Of a DNA stretch of 64,000 bases, positions 9,023-17,442 are shown piece by piece. A model generated the notes under the pieces. The model saw nothing but the letters and a program-made list of their open reading frames with translations, made no database searches and had not been told where the DNA came from. Every line of letters starts with the position of its first letter. The first letter of the stretch is position 1. This DNA comes from Parasedimentitalea maritima (GTDB lineage Bacteria; Pseudomonadota; Alphaproteobacteria; Rhodobacterales; Rhodobacteraceae): the NCBI RefSeq assembly GCF_005771405.1, contig NZ_VAUA01000012.1, positions 62,001 to 126,000 on the forward strand, given 5' to 3'. Both the position numbers and the translations under genes were made by a program.

Positions 9023-10615
9023 ATGAGGCAGGCTAACGTGGCAACTCCAGGTTCTTCATCACAAGATTATACAATTGCAGCCCTTTGGATGGAGGGATCT
9101 CTAAGTTTTTTGGAACAACTGTGCCTCAAGTCCTTTGTCGACGCAGGGCATCAGGTGAAATTGTATCACTATGGACCATTGCAAAACGTACCGGATGGAA
9201 TTGAGCTGGCAAGTGCAGATGAAATTCTTCCGCGTACAGACTTTCTGACTCATCAACGTACCGGCAGCCCGGCTCTGCATTCAGATTTGTTTCGCTACAA
9301 GATGCTGGAAAAAAGCGAAAACACGATTTGGGCGGATACTGATGCCTATTGCATGAAGGCATTTAAAACATCCAACGGCCATTTCTACGGCTGGGAGTCA
9401 GATAAACACATCAATGGCGGCGTGTTGGGATTGCCAGCAGACAGCGAAACATTACGTGCACTGCTGGAATACACCGAGGATGAATTTGCGATACCTAGCT
9501 GGTATGGGGAAGAGTACGTCAGAGAGCTGGAGGAGGCACGTGACGCAGGCAATCCGGTTCATGCCAGCGAGCAGCCCTGGGGGGTATGGGGGCCACATGC
9601 GGTCACTCATTTCCTGCACCAGACAGGAGAGGCAAAATACGCATTGCCCCAAGAAGGATTGTACCCTTTTACTTTTAAAGACCGCCGTATGATGTTGAAA
9701 CGGAACTTTGATGTCGCACCCTATGTGACAGAAAACACGTATTCTATTCACTTGTATGGACGGCGTATGCGCGCCCGTTTAGTCGAAAAAGAAGGTGGTG
9801 CACCGAACAACAAAAGCCTGTTGGGCAAGCTGTTGATCAAACATGATATCGATCCTGCAAAGGCCCCGTTGCCTATGCCACGCGCGGCGCAGAAGCTTGC
9901 AGAAAACGGACCAATTCCAGCCTCGGACCGTATTGGTCGTGGGCAGAAAAACCTGACTGACTTGGCGGATCGGTTTGGGTCTGACAAGGGATCAACTAAA
10001 CATCGTTATACCGAACTGTATCAAATGTTGTTCCTGCCGTTTCGTGAGCGTGACATCAATTTCCTCGAAATGGGTTTGCTGATTGGCGGACCAGAACATG
10101 GTATCGACAAAGATCGTAAAACCGAGGACCTTCCGTCAATCCGTATGTGGCTGGAGTATTTCGCCAAAGCCAAAATTCACGGCTTGGACGTGTCAGATTT
10201 TTCCTGGTTTGAACATGAACGGTTCAAGTTCTTCCGCTGCGATATGGACTCACGCGCAAATATCGCTGAAGCGTCGGGCGCGATGCCGTCTATGGATATA
10301 GTGATTGACGATGCTTCACATGCCTCGCATCATCAACAGAACGCGTTTTTAGAGCTGTTTCCCCGGCTGAAATCAGGCGGGCTCTATGTGGTTGAAGATC
10401 TACGCTGGCAACCCAAGATGATGGAAAAATCCGGGATTACCAAAACGGCCGATATGTTCCAAGGATACCAGGTCGACGGTGTCTTTACCCATAACGATCC
10501 GGATGTGCAGGATCAATTCAATGCGTTGCGCAAAGACATTTCGGGGTGTTTTGTATTTCAGGCCGGGTTCAATAAGAAGAAGCGTGATCAAGTTGCGGTC
10601 ATCCATAAGCGATAA
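9023..10615 (+). CDS. Bifunctional glycosyltransferase (DXD) - SAM methyltransferase fusion
   Basis: 530 aa from ATG at 9023; an ATG at 8951 would add 24 unconserved-looking residues. The N-terminal half (about 15-250) resembles sugar-binding DXD (GT32-like) transferases, with D105 and D107 in IWADTDAYC and NGGVLGL after it. The C-terminal part (about 311-525) is a class I SAM methyltransferase of the CmcI/Methyltransf_24 kind: DRFGSDKGS, FLEMGLLIGG at 347-356 and IDDASHASHHQQNAF with GGLYVVEDLR. It probably adds a sugar and methylates a glycan for the cell surface. It heads a tight three-gene operon. The acceptor is unknown. Confidence 0.75.
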   Translation: MRQANVATPGSSSQDYTIAALWMEGSLSFLEQLCLKSFVDAGHQVKLYHYGPLQNVPDGIELASADEILPRTDFLTHQRTGSPALHSDLFRYKMLEKSENTIWADTDAYCMKAFKTSNGHFYGWESDKHINGGVLGLPADSETLRALLEYTEDEFAIPSWYGEEYVRELEEARDAGNPVHASEQPWGVWGPHAVTHFLHQTGEAKYALPQEGLYPFTFKDRRMMLKRNFDVAPYVTENTYSIHLYGRRMRARLVEKEGGAPNNKSLLGKLLIKHDIDPAKAPLPMPRAAQKLAENGPIPASDRIGRGQKNLTDLADRFGSDKGSTKHRYTELYQMLFLPFRERDINFLEMGLLIGGPEHGIDKDRKTEDLPSIRMWLEYFAKAKIHGLDVSDFSWFEHERFKFFRCDMDSRANIAEASGAMPSMDIVIDDASHASHHQQNAFLELFPRLKSGGLYVVEDLRWQPKMMEKSGITKTADMFQGYQVDGVFTHNDPDVQDQFNALRKDISGCFVFQAGFNKKKRDQVAVIHKR

Positions 10616-10620
10616 GCATC

Positions 10621-11526
10621 ATGCCGGACAATATTGATCAAAAGAAAGAAGAGCTTGGCGGGGTACCTTCTTGGTATCGCGAAATTTTTCCGAATGGACC
10701 TCGCGATGGGTTTTATCAAAAACTTGGCTTGCATTCGGCCGTGTACGTCGATCGGGGTGCGCACCAATTAGTGGTGTCGTTTGATAATCTGGCCGAAGCC
10801 GGTGGCAGGCGCTATGACCGGGAACCCTGGGCCGCTAAATTTTGCGCTGACAATGGCTGGAGTCATTTGGGTATTTTGGCGCAGCCTCCTTCGTGGTTTC
10901 GCGACAAGCCTTTGATCCACTTCCTGGAGCACCTACGCGACGCAGGCTTTTTTAAGCGCTTTGATCGGGTGACTTTTTGTGGCGCTTCTATGGGGGGATT
11001 TGGGGCGCTGACGTTTTGCGATCTGTCGCCGGGATCGACGGTCATAGCCTTTAGCCCCCAGTCAACGCTGGCGGCTGATCTGGTGCCTTGGGAAAAGCGG
11101 TTCGGAAAAGGGCGCAAGATGGATTGGACATTGCCCTATTCAGATGCTGCCAGCCAAACATCGCGCGCAGAACAAGTTTATGTAGTGTACGATCCTTTCT
11201 ATGAGGATGACGTCAAGCAGGTGTCGCGTCTGAACGGTGACAATATCGTCCACCTTCATAGTTTTGGTCTGGGTCACAAATCGGCTCTGGTTTTAAGGCG
11301 AATGGATCGACTGAAGCCGATTATGAAATTAGCCGTAACTGGTAAGCTGAGCCCGCATGAGTTCTATCAGCTCATTCGCAACCGCAAAGACATCTATATG
11401 TATCGTTTGCATATGGAGACTTACTTGCTGGCGCGGGGCAAGTCCGGATTGGTGGATATGCTGCGCACTGGGTTCAAACGACGACGCAAAGCGAGCCGAA
11501 ATGCGGCGAGTTCAGGGAGTGAGTAA
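10621..11526 (+). CDS. Alpha/beta-hydrolase-like protein of glycan operon
   Basis: 301 aa, no signal peptide. The nucleophile elbow CGASMGGFGAL puts a serine at S123. An acidic candidate follows in VYDPFYEDD and a histidine in GLGHKSA, giving a possible Ser-Asp-His triad. The N-terminal DGFYQKLGLHSAVYVDRGAHQLVVSFDN resembles proteins found with Rhodobacterales glycosyltransferases. It sits 5 bases after the glycosyltransferase-methyltransferase and its stop is immediately followed by the GTG of the next gene. It could be an acyl esterase or transferase acting on the glycan. No closer function can be claimed. Confidence 0.6.
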   Translation: MPDNIDQKKEELGGVPSWYREIFPNGPRDGFYQKLGLHSAVYVDRGAHQLVVSFDNLAEAGGRRYDREPWAAKFCADNGWSHLGILAQPPSWFRDKPLIHFLEHLRDAGFFKRFDRVTFCGASMGGFGALTFCDLSPGSTVIAFSPQSTLAADLVPWEKRFGKGRKMDWTLPYSDAASQTSRAEQVYVVYDPFYEDDVKQVSRLNGDNIVHLHSFGLGHKSALVLRRMDRLKPIMKLAVTGKLSPHEFYQLIRNRKDIYMYRLHMETYLLARGKSGLVDMLRTGFKRRRKASRNAASSGSE

Positions 11527-13821
11527 GTGACTGTCCTAAGACGCAATTTGGGGCGATCTCCTCAAATTGGAACTGTGCAGCCTGACACAAAAGATATGGT
11601 GTTGGACAATATCCACGTGGCGCCAGATTCTGATGGTAAACAGGTGACCCATTTGTTCTTGATGCCAGGTATTGCAGAGCAAGACATTGCTGTTGAGGGT
11701 CCCGGAGTAGAGCATGGATTTAGGAGTATCGGTGGGGCAGGGATTGTCACATTACAAAATACTACTAGCAGAAGTGATGTAGTAAGACTGGGCGCTGACA
11801 TTCTTGACTTGCCTGCGACCACTCCTGAGCTTGATCTGTTTTCCGGATTGAACTGTGCGATCAGTGAGCGCAACGGTGAAACTGCGCGCACTCTGTGTGA
11901 TTGGTTGCAGTGGCATCAGAGATGGCACGGGTTACAGGGTGCTGTGATTGTGGACCGTTCACTGCCGGATGAGGCGGACCACTTTGCTGTTGAACTGGAG
12001 CGGACAATTGCATTGACCGATGGGCTGGGTGATCAGCTGACCATTGTGGTGCTAGCGGCGGATAAGCCGTTGGGTAAACCGGATACTGGGCCGGAAATGC
12101 ACCCCATGAACGCACCGGATGCACCAGGTAAGGATCGCATGGAGGCTCCCGATCCCGATCCTTGGAATGCGCCGCTGGGAGTTCTGAATCTGTATGAACT
12201 TGTACGCCAAAGGTTTCTGTATAATGCGCGCGCCGTAATGAATATCGATGTCTATGACTTGATACCTGCACCCGCGGAGAATGCAGCAACAGTTTTTGAT
12301 AAGGCCGTGGCGGCCCCACAAGGCCTGGTGGTTCTAGCCGGAGAGCGGGTTTATCCATGGGCGTTGCGCAAGGGACGCAAGGCAAAATTTGGCGATCATA
12401 TTTGTAGCAAGTTTGATGGAACAAGGCGGCACGGGCGCTGGGTTATTGCTCCCGCTGTTGCCCCGAAAACAGTTGTCTGGCGTTTGGTTCGCGTAGTGGG
12501 AGCGGATCCTGCTGCAGAGGTTGTCCCCTTTTATCGCTGCATGTCGTTACGTTACCGGGCAGATGGCGAGGATGCGGGTAAGATCTCGAGGATCGTCCCC
12601 AAATCCAGCTTGATAGAAAATGATGAACTGTTGAAAATAGCAAAGTATTGGACGGGTAAGCCTGTTCGGATGCCAAAAGAAAAGACAGAGACGCAACAAC
12701 AAGTCAGTGACCGGGTGGCGATTGTCACCACGATGAAAAACGAGGGGCCATTTATTTTGGAATGGTTGGCCTATCACCGTGCAATCGGGGTCGATGATTT
12801 TTTAGTTTACACCAATGACTGCGATGACGGCACTGACACAATGTTGGCGATGTTGCAGGAGAAAGGGATTGTACAACATCGCGATAATCGCTTTCGCGAC
12901 ACCGGGTTGAAGCCTCAGCATGCGGCCCTGGCCTCGGCTGAAAAGGAGCCGTTGATCCAAAATGCGGGTTGGGCGATTTGTATGGATGTGGATGAATTCA
13001 TCACAGTTCACACTGGAGATGGGACTTTGAAGGCGCTGTTCGAGGCGGTGCCAGATGCCAACATGATCTCGTTGACCTGGCGGCTGTTTGGTAACGCTGA
13101 TGTTGAAGAATTCCGTGACGAGTTGATCACCGAACGGTTCACACATTGCGCGCCTTTGATGACCCGCAAACCGCATCAGGCCTGGGGGTTCAAAACTTTG
13201 TTCCGCAACATTGGGCTGTTCAAGAAATTGGGGGTACATCGCCCCAAAGGACTGAAGCCGCAATTGGTGGATCAGATTAACTGGGTCAATGGTTCCGGCG
13301 TCAACATGCCAAAAGAAGAATACCGAAATGCCTGGCGTTCAACTGTGCAGACGGTTGGATATAACCTGGTGACACTAAATCATTATGCTCTGCGGTCAGC
13401 TGAAAGCTTTCTGGTTAAACGGGACAGGGGCAGGGTGAACCATGTCGACCGGGATCAAGGCATGGCCTACTGGTTTCGGATGAACAACAATGCTGAGCAG
13501 GATCGCTCTATTTACCGTATGTTGCCGGCGCTGCAAGTTGAGATGGATCGATTGCTGGCAGACCCTGATATCGCGGCGGCCCACGTGTATTCAGTTGCGC
13601 GCCATCGCACCCGGATTGACGAGTTGAAGAAAGCCCCAAAATACAGTGATTTCTATGAAGAATTGACTGGTGAGCGGTTGCAGCGTTTGTCGCGTCTGCA
13701 TGCGCATTTTGGCAGTTCAGTGTTTCTGGCCGGGCCAGAGTGCATACCCGATACAGTATTGTCTGATGACATTGCATCAGACTATTTCTTTTCGGTTCCA
13801 AAGACCAAGACACAGCACTAG
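11527..13821 (+). CDS. Large glycosyltransferase with two GT-A-like domains
   Basis: 764 aa, GTG start directly after the preceding TAA. The C-terminal domain (about 395-640) is a GT2/GT92-type transferase: VAIVTTMKNEGPFILEWLAYHR, then DVDEF at 487-491 as the metal-binding motif. The N-terminal part seems to repeat this plan in weaker form, with CDWLQWHQRWHGLQGAVIVDR at about 124-144 and NIDVYDLIP at about 239-247 in the place of DVDEF. So it may be a tandem duplication, with one domain degenerate or of different specificity. It is probably cytoplasmic and acts with the two upstream genes on a surface polysaccharide. Confidence 0.75.
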   Translation: MTVLRRNLGRSPQIGTVQPDTKDMVLDNIHVAPDSDGKQVTHLFLMPGIAEQDIAVEGPGVEHGFRSIGGAGIVTLQNTTSRSDVVRLGADILDLPATTPELDLFSGLNCAISERNGETARTLCDWLQWHQRWHGLQGAVIVDRSLPDEADHFAVELERTIALTDGLGDQLTIVVLAADKPLGKPDTGPEMHPMNAPDAPGKDRMEAPDPDPWNAPLGVLNLYELVRQRFLYNARAVMNIDVYDLIPAPAENAATVFDKAVAAPQGLVVLAGERVYPWALRKGRKAKFGDHICSKFDGTRRHGRWVIAPAVAPKTVVWRLVRVVGADPAAEVVPFYRCMSLRYRADGEDAGKISRIVPKSSLIENDELLKIAKYWTGKPVRMPKEKTETQQQVSDRVAIVTTMKNEGPFILEWLAYHRAIGVDDFLVYTNDCDDGTDTMLAMLQEKGIVQHRDNRFRDTGLKPQHAALASAEKEPLIQNAGWAICMDVDEFITVHTGDGTLKALFEAVPDANMISLTWRLFGNADVEEFRDELITERFTHCAPLMTRKPHQAWGFKTLFRNIGLFKKLGVHRPKGLKPQLVDQINWVNGSGVNMPKEEYRNAWRSTVQTVGYNLVTLNHYALRSAESFLVKRDRGRVNHVDRDQGMAYWFRMNNNAEQDRSIYRMLPALQVEMDRLLADPDIAAAHVYSVARHRTRIDELKKAPKYSDFYEELTGERLQRLSRLHAHFGSSVFLAGPECIPDTVLSDDIASDYFFSVPKTKTQH

Positions 13822-13824
13822 TTT

Positions 13825-13855
13825 TACTGTCCGACCACAATGTGACCGGACAGTA
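13825..13855. terminator. Convergent hairpin after the glycan operon
   Basis: TACTGTCCG (13825-13833) pairs perfectly with CGGACAGTA (13847-13855) around a 13-base loop. It lies in the 42-base gap between the glycosyltransferase stop and the end of the peptide ABC operon on the other strand. T-runs are weak on both sides. Confidence 0.5.
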
Positions 13856-13863
13856 TTTGAGGG

Positions 13864-14619
13864 TTATGCTACCCGGTTGGCGGAGGCATGCAGGAGGGTT
13901 GCCGTATAGTCCTGAGTTGTTTTGCCTGCCCGCATATCAGCAACGTCGATGATCTCAACGATCTCGCCATTCTGCATGACTGCGACGCGTTCACACATAT
14001 GGGCCACCACAGCTAAATCGTGTGACACCATCAGGTAAGTGAGACCATGTTCAGACCGCAAGTCACTGAGCAGATTTAAGATCTCAGCCTGAACGGATAC
14101 ATCCAATGCCGAAGTTGGTTCATCCAAAAGCAGGATATCAGGCTCGGGTGCGAGTGCACGGGCAATGGCCACCCGTTGACGCTGTCCGCCAGATAGCTGG
14201 TGTGGATAGCGAAAGCGGAACGCTGGCCCTAACCCTACATCCAACAACAGTTTGTTGATCCGATTATTTATGTCATCAAACCCGTGTAGATGCAGGGTTT
14301 CAGTGAGCACCTGATCAACCGAATGGCGCGGATGCAGTGAAGCGTAGGGATCTTGAAAAACCATCTGCACGGTCTTGTAGAATGCCCTGTCGCGTTTGTG
14401 TGTCAGATCAGCGCCTTCGATGGCCATGTGGCCATCCCATTGTGGGGCTAAGCCAGTGATCGCTTTCAGGATAGTGGATTTTCCTGACCCACTTTCCCCA
14501 ACGAGACCAAAACTGGCGCCTTGCTCTACCGACAGACTGGCATTTTTCACTGCCTGAAACAGGTCGTGATGCTCGCCAAAGTAGACGCTCAGTTTTTCGA
14601 TGGAAATTGCAGTACTCAT
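13864..14619 (-). CDS. Dipeptide/oligopeptide ABC importer, second ATPase (DppF type)
   Basis: 251 aa from ATG at 14619, which overlaps the upstream stop as ATGA; an earlier ATG at 14652 would fall inside that gene. Walker A GESGSGKST, signature LSGGQRQRVAIARAL and Walker B ILLLDEPTSALD are intact. It is shorter than many DppF/OppF proteins (about 320 aa) and ends soon after the core, with little of the usual C-terminal extension that can carry an iron-sulfur cluster. It forms the ATPase pair with the preceding gene product. Confidence 0.9.
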   Translation of the reverse strand: MSTAISIEKLSVYFGEHHDLFQAVKNASLSVEQGASFGLVGESGSGKSTILKAITGLAPQWDGHMAIEGADLTHKRDRAFYKTVQMVFQDPYASLHPRHSVDQVLTETLHLHGFDDINNRINKLLLDVGLGPAFRFRYPHQLSGGQRQRVAIARALAPEPDILLLDEPTSALDVSVQAEILNLLSDLRSEHGLTYLMVSHDLAVVAHMCERVAVMQNGEIVEIIDVADMRAGKTTQDYTATLLHASANRVA

Positions 14620-15473
14620 GCGCGTCCCTCCACGCTGGGGGCGTCTCGCCATGCCGGATCGCGGGTTAGGACCTGCAACCGATCGCTTGGTTCATCAAAC
14701 TTTGGCAGGCTGCCCAGCAACCCTTTGGTATAAGGATGTTGCGCCTCATGTAGTTTGTCGGCGTCACAGACTTCGACAATGCGACCAGAATACATGATGA
14801 GCACCCGGTCGCAGAACTGTGAAACCAGGTTCAGGTCATGGCTGATAAAGAGCAGACCCATGCCACGATCTTTGACCAGTTTGTCCATGATCGACAGAAC
14901 CTGGCCCTGAACTGAAACATCTAGTGCTGAGGTGGGTTCGTCCGCAATCAGGATTTCCGGATTAGGGATCAGCATCATGGCAATCATGATGCGCTGTCCC
15001 ATACCGCCGGACATTTCATGCGGATAGGCTTTCATCACCCGTTTGGGGTCACGGATTGCTACCGCTTCCAGCATCTCTACCGATTTTTTGTAAGCTTCGG
15101 ATTTGCTGGCTTTGGCATGCAACCGATAGGCCTCGATGATTTGATCCCCCACGGTCATAACGGGGTTCAGTGAGAATTTAGGATCCTGCATCACCATCGA
15201 GATTTTCTCGCCTCGGATCGCACGCATATCCTTTTCAGATTTATCCAACAGGTTTTCACCGTGCAGGCTGATATGGCCTGCCTCGACGATACCTGGATTG
15301 CGGATCAGGCGAAGGATGGCGCGGCCGGTCAGGGATTTACCTGACCCACTTTCCCCAACAATTCCCAGTCGTTCACGTCCCAGCGAGAAGGAGACCCCGC
15401 GTACGGCATCAAAAATGCCGTTGCGGGTCGGGAATTTCACCCAGAGGTTATCTACGTCTAGAAGAGTGCTCAT
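14616..15473 (-). CDS. Dipeptide/oligopeptide ABC importer, first ATPase (DppD type)
   Basis: 285 aa. Walker A GESGSGKSL, a Q-loop in VMQDPKFSLNPVMTVGDQI, signature MSGGMGQRIMIAMML and Walker B ILIADEPTSALD are visible. MSGGMGQR in place of LSGGQ is common in the DppD half. The start overlaps the permease stop as ATGA. The C-terminal region carries HPYTKGLLGSLP, the oligopeptide-transporter tail motif that precedes the cysteine cluster in longer relatives. Together with the DppF-type protein it powers peptide uptake. Confidence 0.92.
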   Translation of the reverse strand: MSTLLDVDNLWVKFPTRNGIFDAVRGVSFSLGRERLGIVGESGSGKSLTGRAILRLIRNPGIVEAGHISLHGENLLDKSEKDMRAIRGEKISMVMQDPKFSLNPVMTVGDQIIEAYRLHAKASKSEAYKKSVEMLEAVAIRDPKRVMKAYPHEMSGGMGQRIMIAMMLIPNPEILIADEPTSALDVSVQGQVLSIMDKLVKDRGMGLLFISHDLNLVSQFCDRVLIMYSGRIVEVCDADKLHEAQHPYTKGLLGSLPKFDEPSDRLQVLTRDPAWRDAPSVEGRA

Positions 15474-16387
15474 GATGCGCTGTCCTTTGGATCTAGCACG
15501 TCACGCAGACCATCACCCAGGAGGTTGAAGGCCAAAGAGACGGCAAAAATGGCAAGACCAGGCATGGTGGCAATCCACCAGTGATCCAGAATGAACCGGC
15601 GCCCTTCTGAAATCATCGCACCCCATTCAGGCGAAGGTGGTTGGGCACCAAGGCCGAGGAAACCCAGACCCGCAGCGGCCAGAATGATGCCCGCCATATC
15701 AAGCGTAACCCGGACGATCAGCGAGCTGATACACAGAGGCCAGATATGTTTGGTGATGATCCGCATCGGACCGGCACCCTGCAGGCGAATGGCGCTGATG
15801 TAATCCGATGAGCGGATCGTCAACGTCTCGGCGCGCGCCATACGGGCATAGGGAGGCCAGGCGGTCAGTGAAATCGCCAGAACAGCGTTTTCGATACCGG
15901 CACCCAAAGCGGCAACAAAGGCCAGAGCCAGAACCAGGCGAGGGAAGGCAAGGAAGATGTCGGTGATACGCATCAAGACGATATCAGTCCATCCACCAGC
16001 ATACCCGGAGACTGTGCCGACCAAGAGGCCTGCAACAGGTGCAATCATCGCAACCAGCGCAACGATATACAGGGTAATCCGGGATCCGTAGATCATGCGG
16101 CTAAGAATGTCGCGTCCTAGTGAATCCGTTCCCAGAATATGACCCTCGGTGCCCAGAGGTTGCAAACGATTGGCAAGGTTCTGAACAAAGGGATCATGCG
16201 GTGCCAGCAAAGGCGCAAACACTGCAGATCCTACCAGAACAACCAGAATGGCCAGACCAATCATAGCCATGTGGTTTGAACGCAGCGATAACCAACCCTT
16301 GTACAGGGCGGCAAAGCGGGCTTGACGGCGCGAGGTTGGTGTGTCGGTCAGCAACCATTGGCGCAGAGTAAGTGATTGGCTGCTCAT
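15470..16387 (-). CDS. Peptide ABC importer permease (DppC type)
   Basis: 305 aa from ATG at 16387, overlapping the DppB stop as ATGA. Starting at the farther ATG (16537) would add 50 residues with no family character. The N terminus has the charged LSLRSNHMAMIGLAI entry to the first helix, HILGTDSLGRDILSRMIYGSR is the DppC hallmark, and the loop near LGLGAQPPSPEWGAMISEGR is also typical. About six membrane helices. It pairs with the DppB-type subunit. Confidence 0.93.
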   Translation of the reverse strand: MSSQSLTLRQWLLTDTPTSRRQARFAALYKGWLSLRSNHMAMIGLAILVVLVGSAVFAPLLAPHDPFVQNLANRLQPLGTEGHILGTDSLGRDILSRMIYGSRITLYIVALVAMIAPVAGLLVGTVSGYAGGWTDIVLMRITDIFLAFPRLVLALAFVAALGAGIENAVLAISLTAWPPYARMARAETLTIRSSDYISAIRLQGAGPMRIITKHIWPLCISSLIVRVTLDMAGIILAAAGLGFLGLGAQPPSPEWGAMISEGRRFILDHWWIATMPGLAIFAVSLAFNLLGDGLRDVLDPKDSAS

Positions 16388-17442
16388 TTGGACCTCGGGT
16401 CGAAGATTTTGTAAAGAAGGTCGGAGAAGATATTCAGGCAGATGAAGATCAACCCGACTACCACGGTCGCACCCAGCACAGCGTTCATGTCCGCAGACAA
16501 CAGTGCAGTTGTCAGATAGTTCCCGATACCAGGCCAAGAAAAGATGATCTCGGTCAGCACTGAGCCTTCCAACAGATTAGCGTAGCTTAACGCGATTACC
16601 GTAATCAGCTGGACCCGAATATTGCGGAATGCATGGCGCCATACTACGGCCCATTCGCTCATACCTTTGACCCGGGCGGTGGTGACGTATTCTGCTGAAA
16701 GCTGCTCTAACATAAACGACCGTGTCATTCGGCTGATATAGGCAAGGCTATAGTAACCCAGCAAAGAGGCAGGCAGGATGATATGGGAAAAGGCGTCGCG
16801 GAAGGCCCCCCAATCACGTGCAAGAGCGGAATCCACTAGGATCATGCCTGTCACGGACGGGATCATGTCTTCGTAGAAAATACCTTGACGACCGGGTCCT
16901 CCAACCCATCCCAGCACACCATAAAACAGCAATAGTCCCATAAGGCCCAGCCAGAAAATGGGCATGGAATATCCAACAAGAGCCACCACGCGGGCAATTT
17001 GGTCAATCCAGCTGCCACGGCGCACGGCAGCGATCACACCAAGTGGGACACCCAGAACGATACCAATGGTAATTCCAATTGTGGCCAGTTCCATTGTAGC
17101 GGGGAACACACGTCCGATGTCGTCAGAGACGGGTCTTGCCGTCAACAACGACATGCCAAAATCGCCGTGGAGGACATCCCAAACGTAGTAAGAAAACTGT
17201 ACGATGAGCGGCTTATCGAGCCCAAGCTCAAGATATGCCGCGTGATATTGTTCCTGCGTGGCGCGTTCGCCTACAACAGCCAGAACCGGTTCGATAGGCA
17301 TAACCCGACCAATGAAGAAGGTGACAAACAACAGGCCAAGCATTGTGACCGAGATTGACGCAAGGGTGACGAGCGTGCCCTTGAGCCAAGAAGGAAGAGG
17401 CAGCCGGGGCTGCCTCTTCGGATTATAGTGCGTTGACGACAT
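16384..17442 (-). CDS. Peptide ABC importer permease (DppB type)
   Basis: 352 aa with about six membrane spans and the DppB features DFGMSLLTARPVSDDI, MSEWAVVWRHAFRN and the closing FSWPGIGNYLTTALLSADMNAVLG. Its ATG follows the binding-protein stop with no gap. Codons 8-17 form a strong perfect hairpin (listed separately) that may limit expression of the permease and ATPase genes relative to the binding protein. It is the first permease of the dpp-like operon. Confidence 0.93.
   Translation of the reverse strand: MSSTHYNPKRQPRLPLPSWLKGTLVTLASISVTMLGLLFVTFFIGRVMPIEPVLAVVGERATQEQYHAAYLELGLDKPLIVQFSYYVWDVLHGDFGMSLLTARPVSDDIGRVFPATMELATIGITIGIVLGVPLGVIAAVRRGSWIDQIARVVALVGYSMPIFWLGLMGLLLFYGVLGWVGGPGRQGIFYEDMIPSVTGMILVDSALARDWGAFRDAFSHIILPASLLGYYSLAYISRMTRSFMLEQLSAEYVTTARVKGMSEWAVVWRHAFRNIRVQLITVIALSYANLLEGSVLTEIIFSWPGIGNYLTTALLSADMNAVLGATVVVGLIFICLNIFSDLLYKIFDPRSK
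17394..17419 (-). other. Perfect 12-bp hairpin inside start of dppB-like gene
   Basis: GAAGAGGCAGCC (17394-17405) and GGCTGCCTCTTC (17408-17419) are perfect reverse complements with a 2-base gap (4-base loop in practice). On the minus strand it lies 24 bases into the permease reading frame, right after the binding-protein gene. A stem in this place could protect the upstream message from 3' decay and reduce readthrough or translation of the permease. The following bases are only mildly T-rich, so a full terminator is unlikely. Confidence 0.6.

Noticed and set aside
16388-16537. 50-residue N-terminal extension of the DppC-like permease
   Set aside because: It lies inside the dppB-like gene; the ATGA overlap at 16387 is the pattern used by the neighbouring genes.
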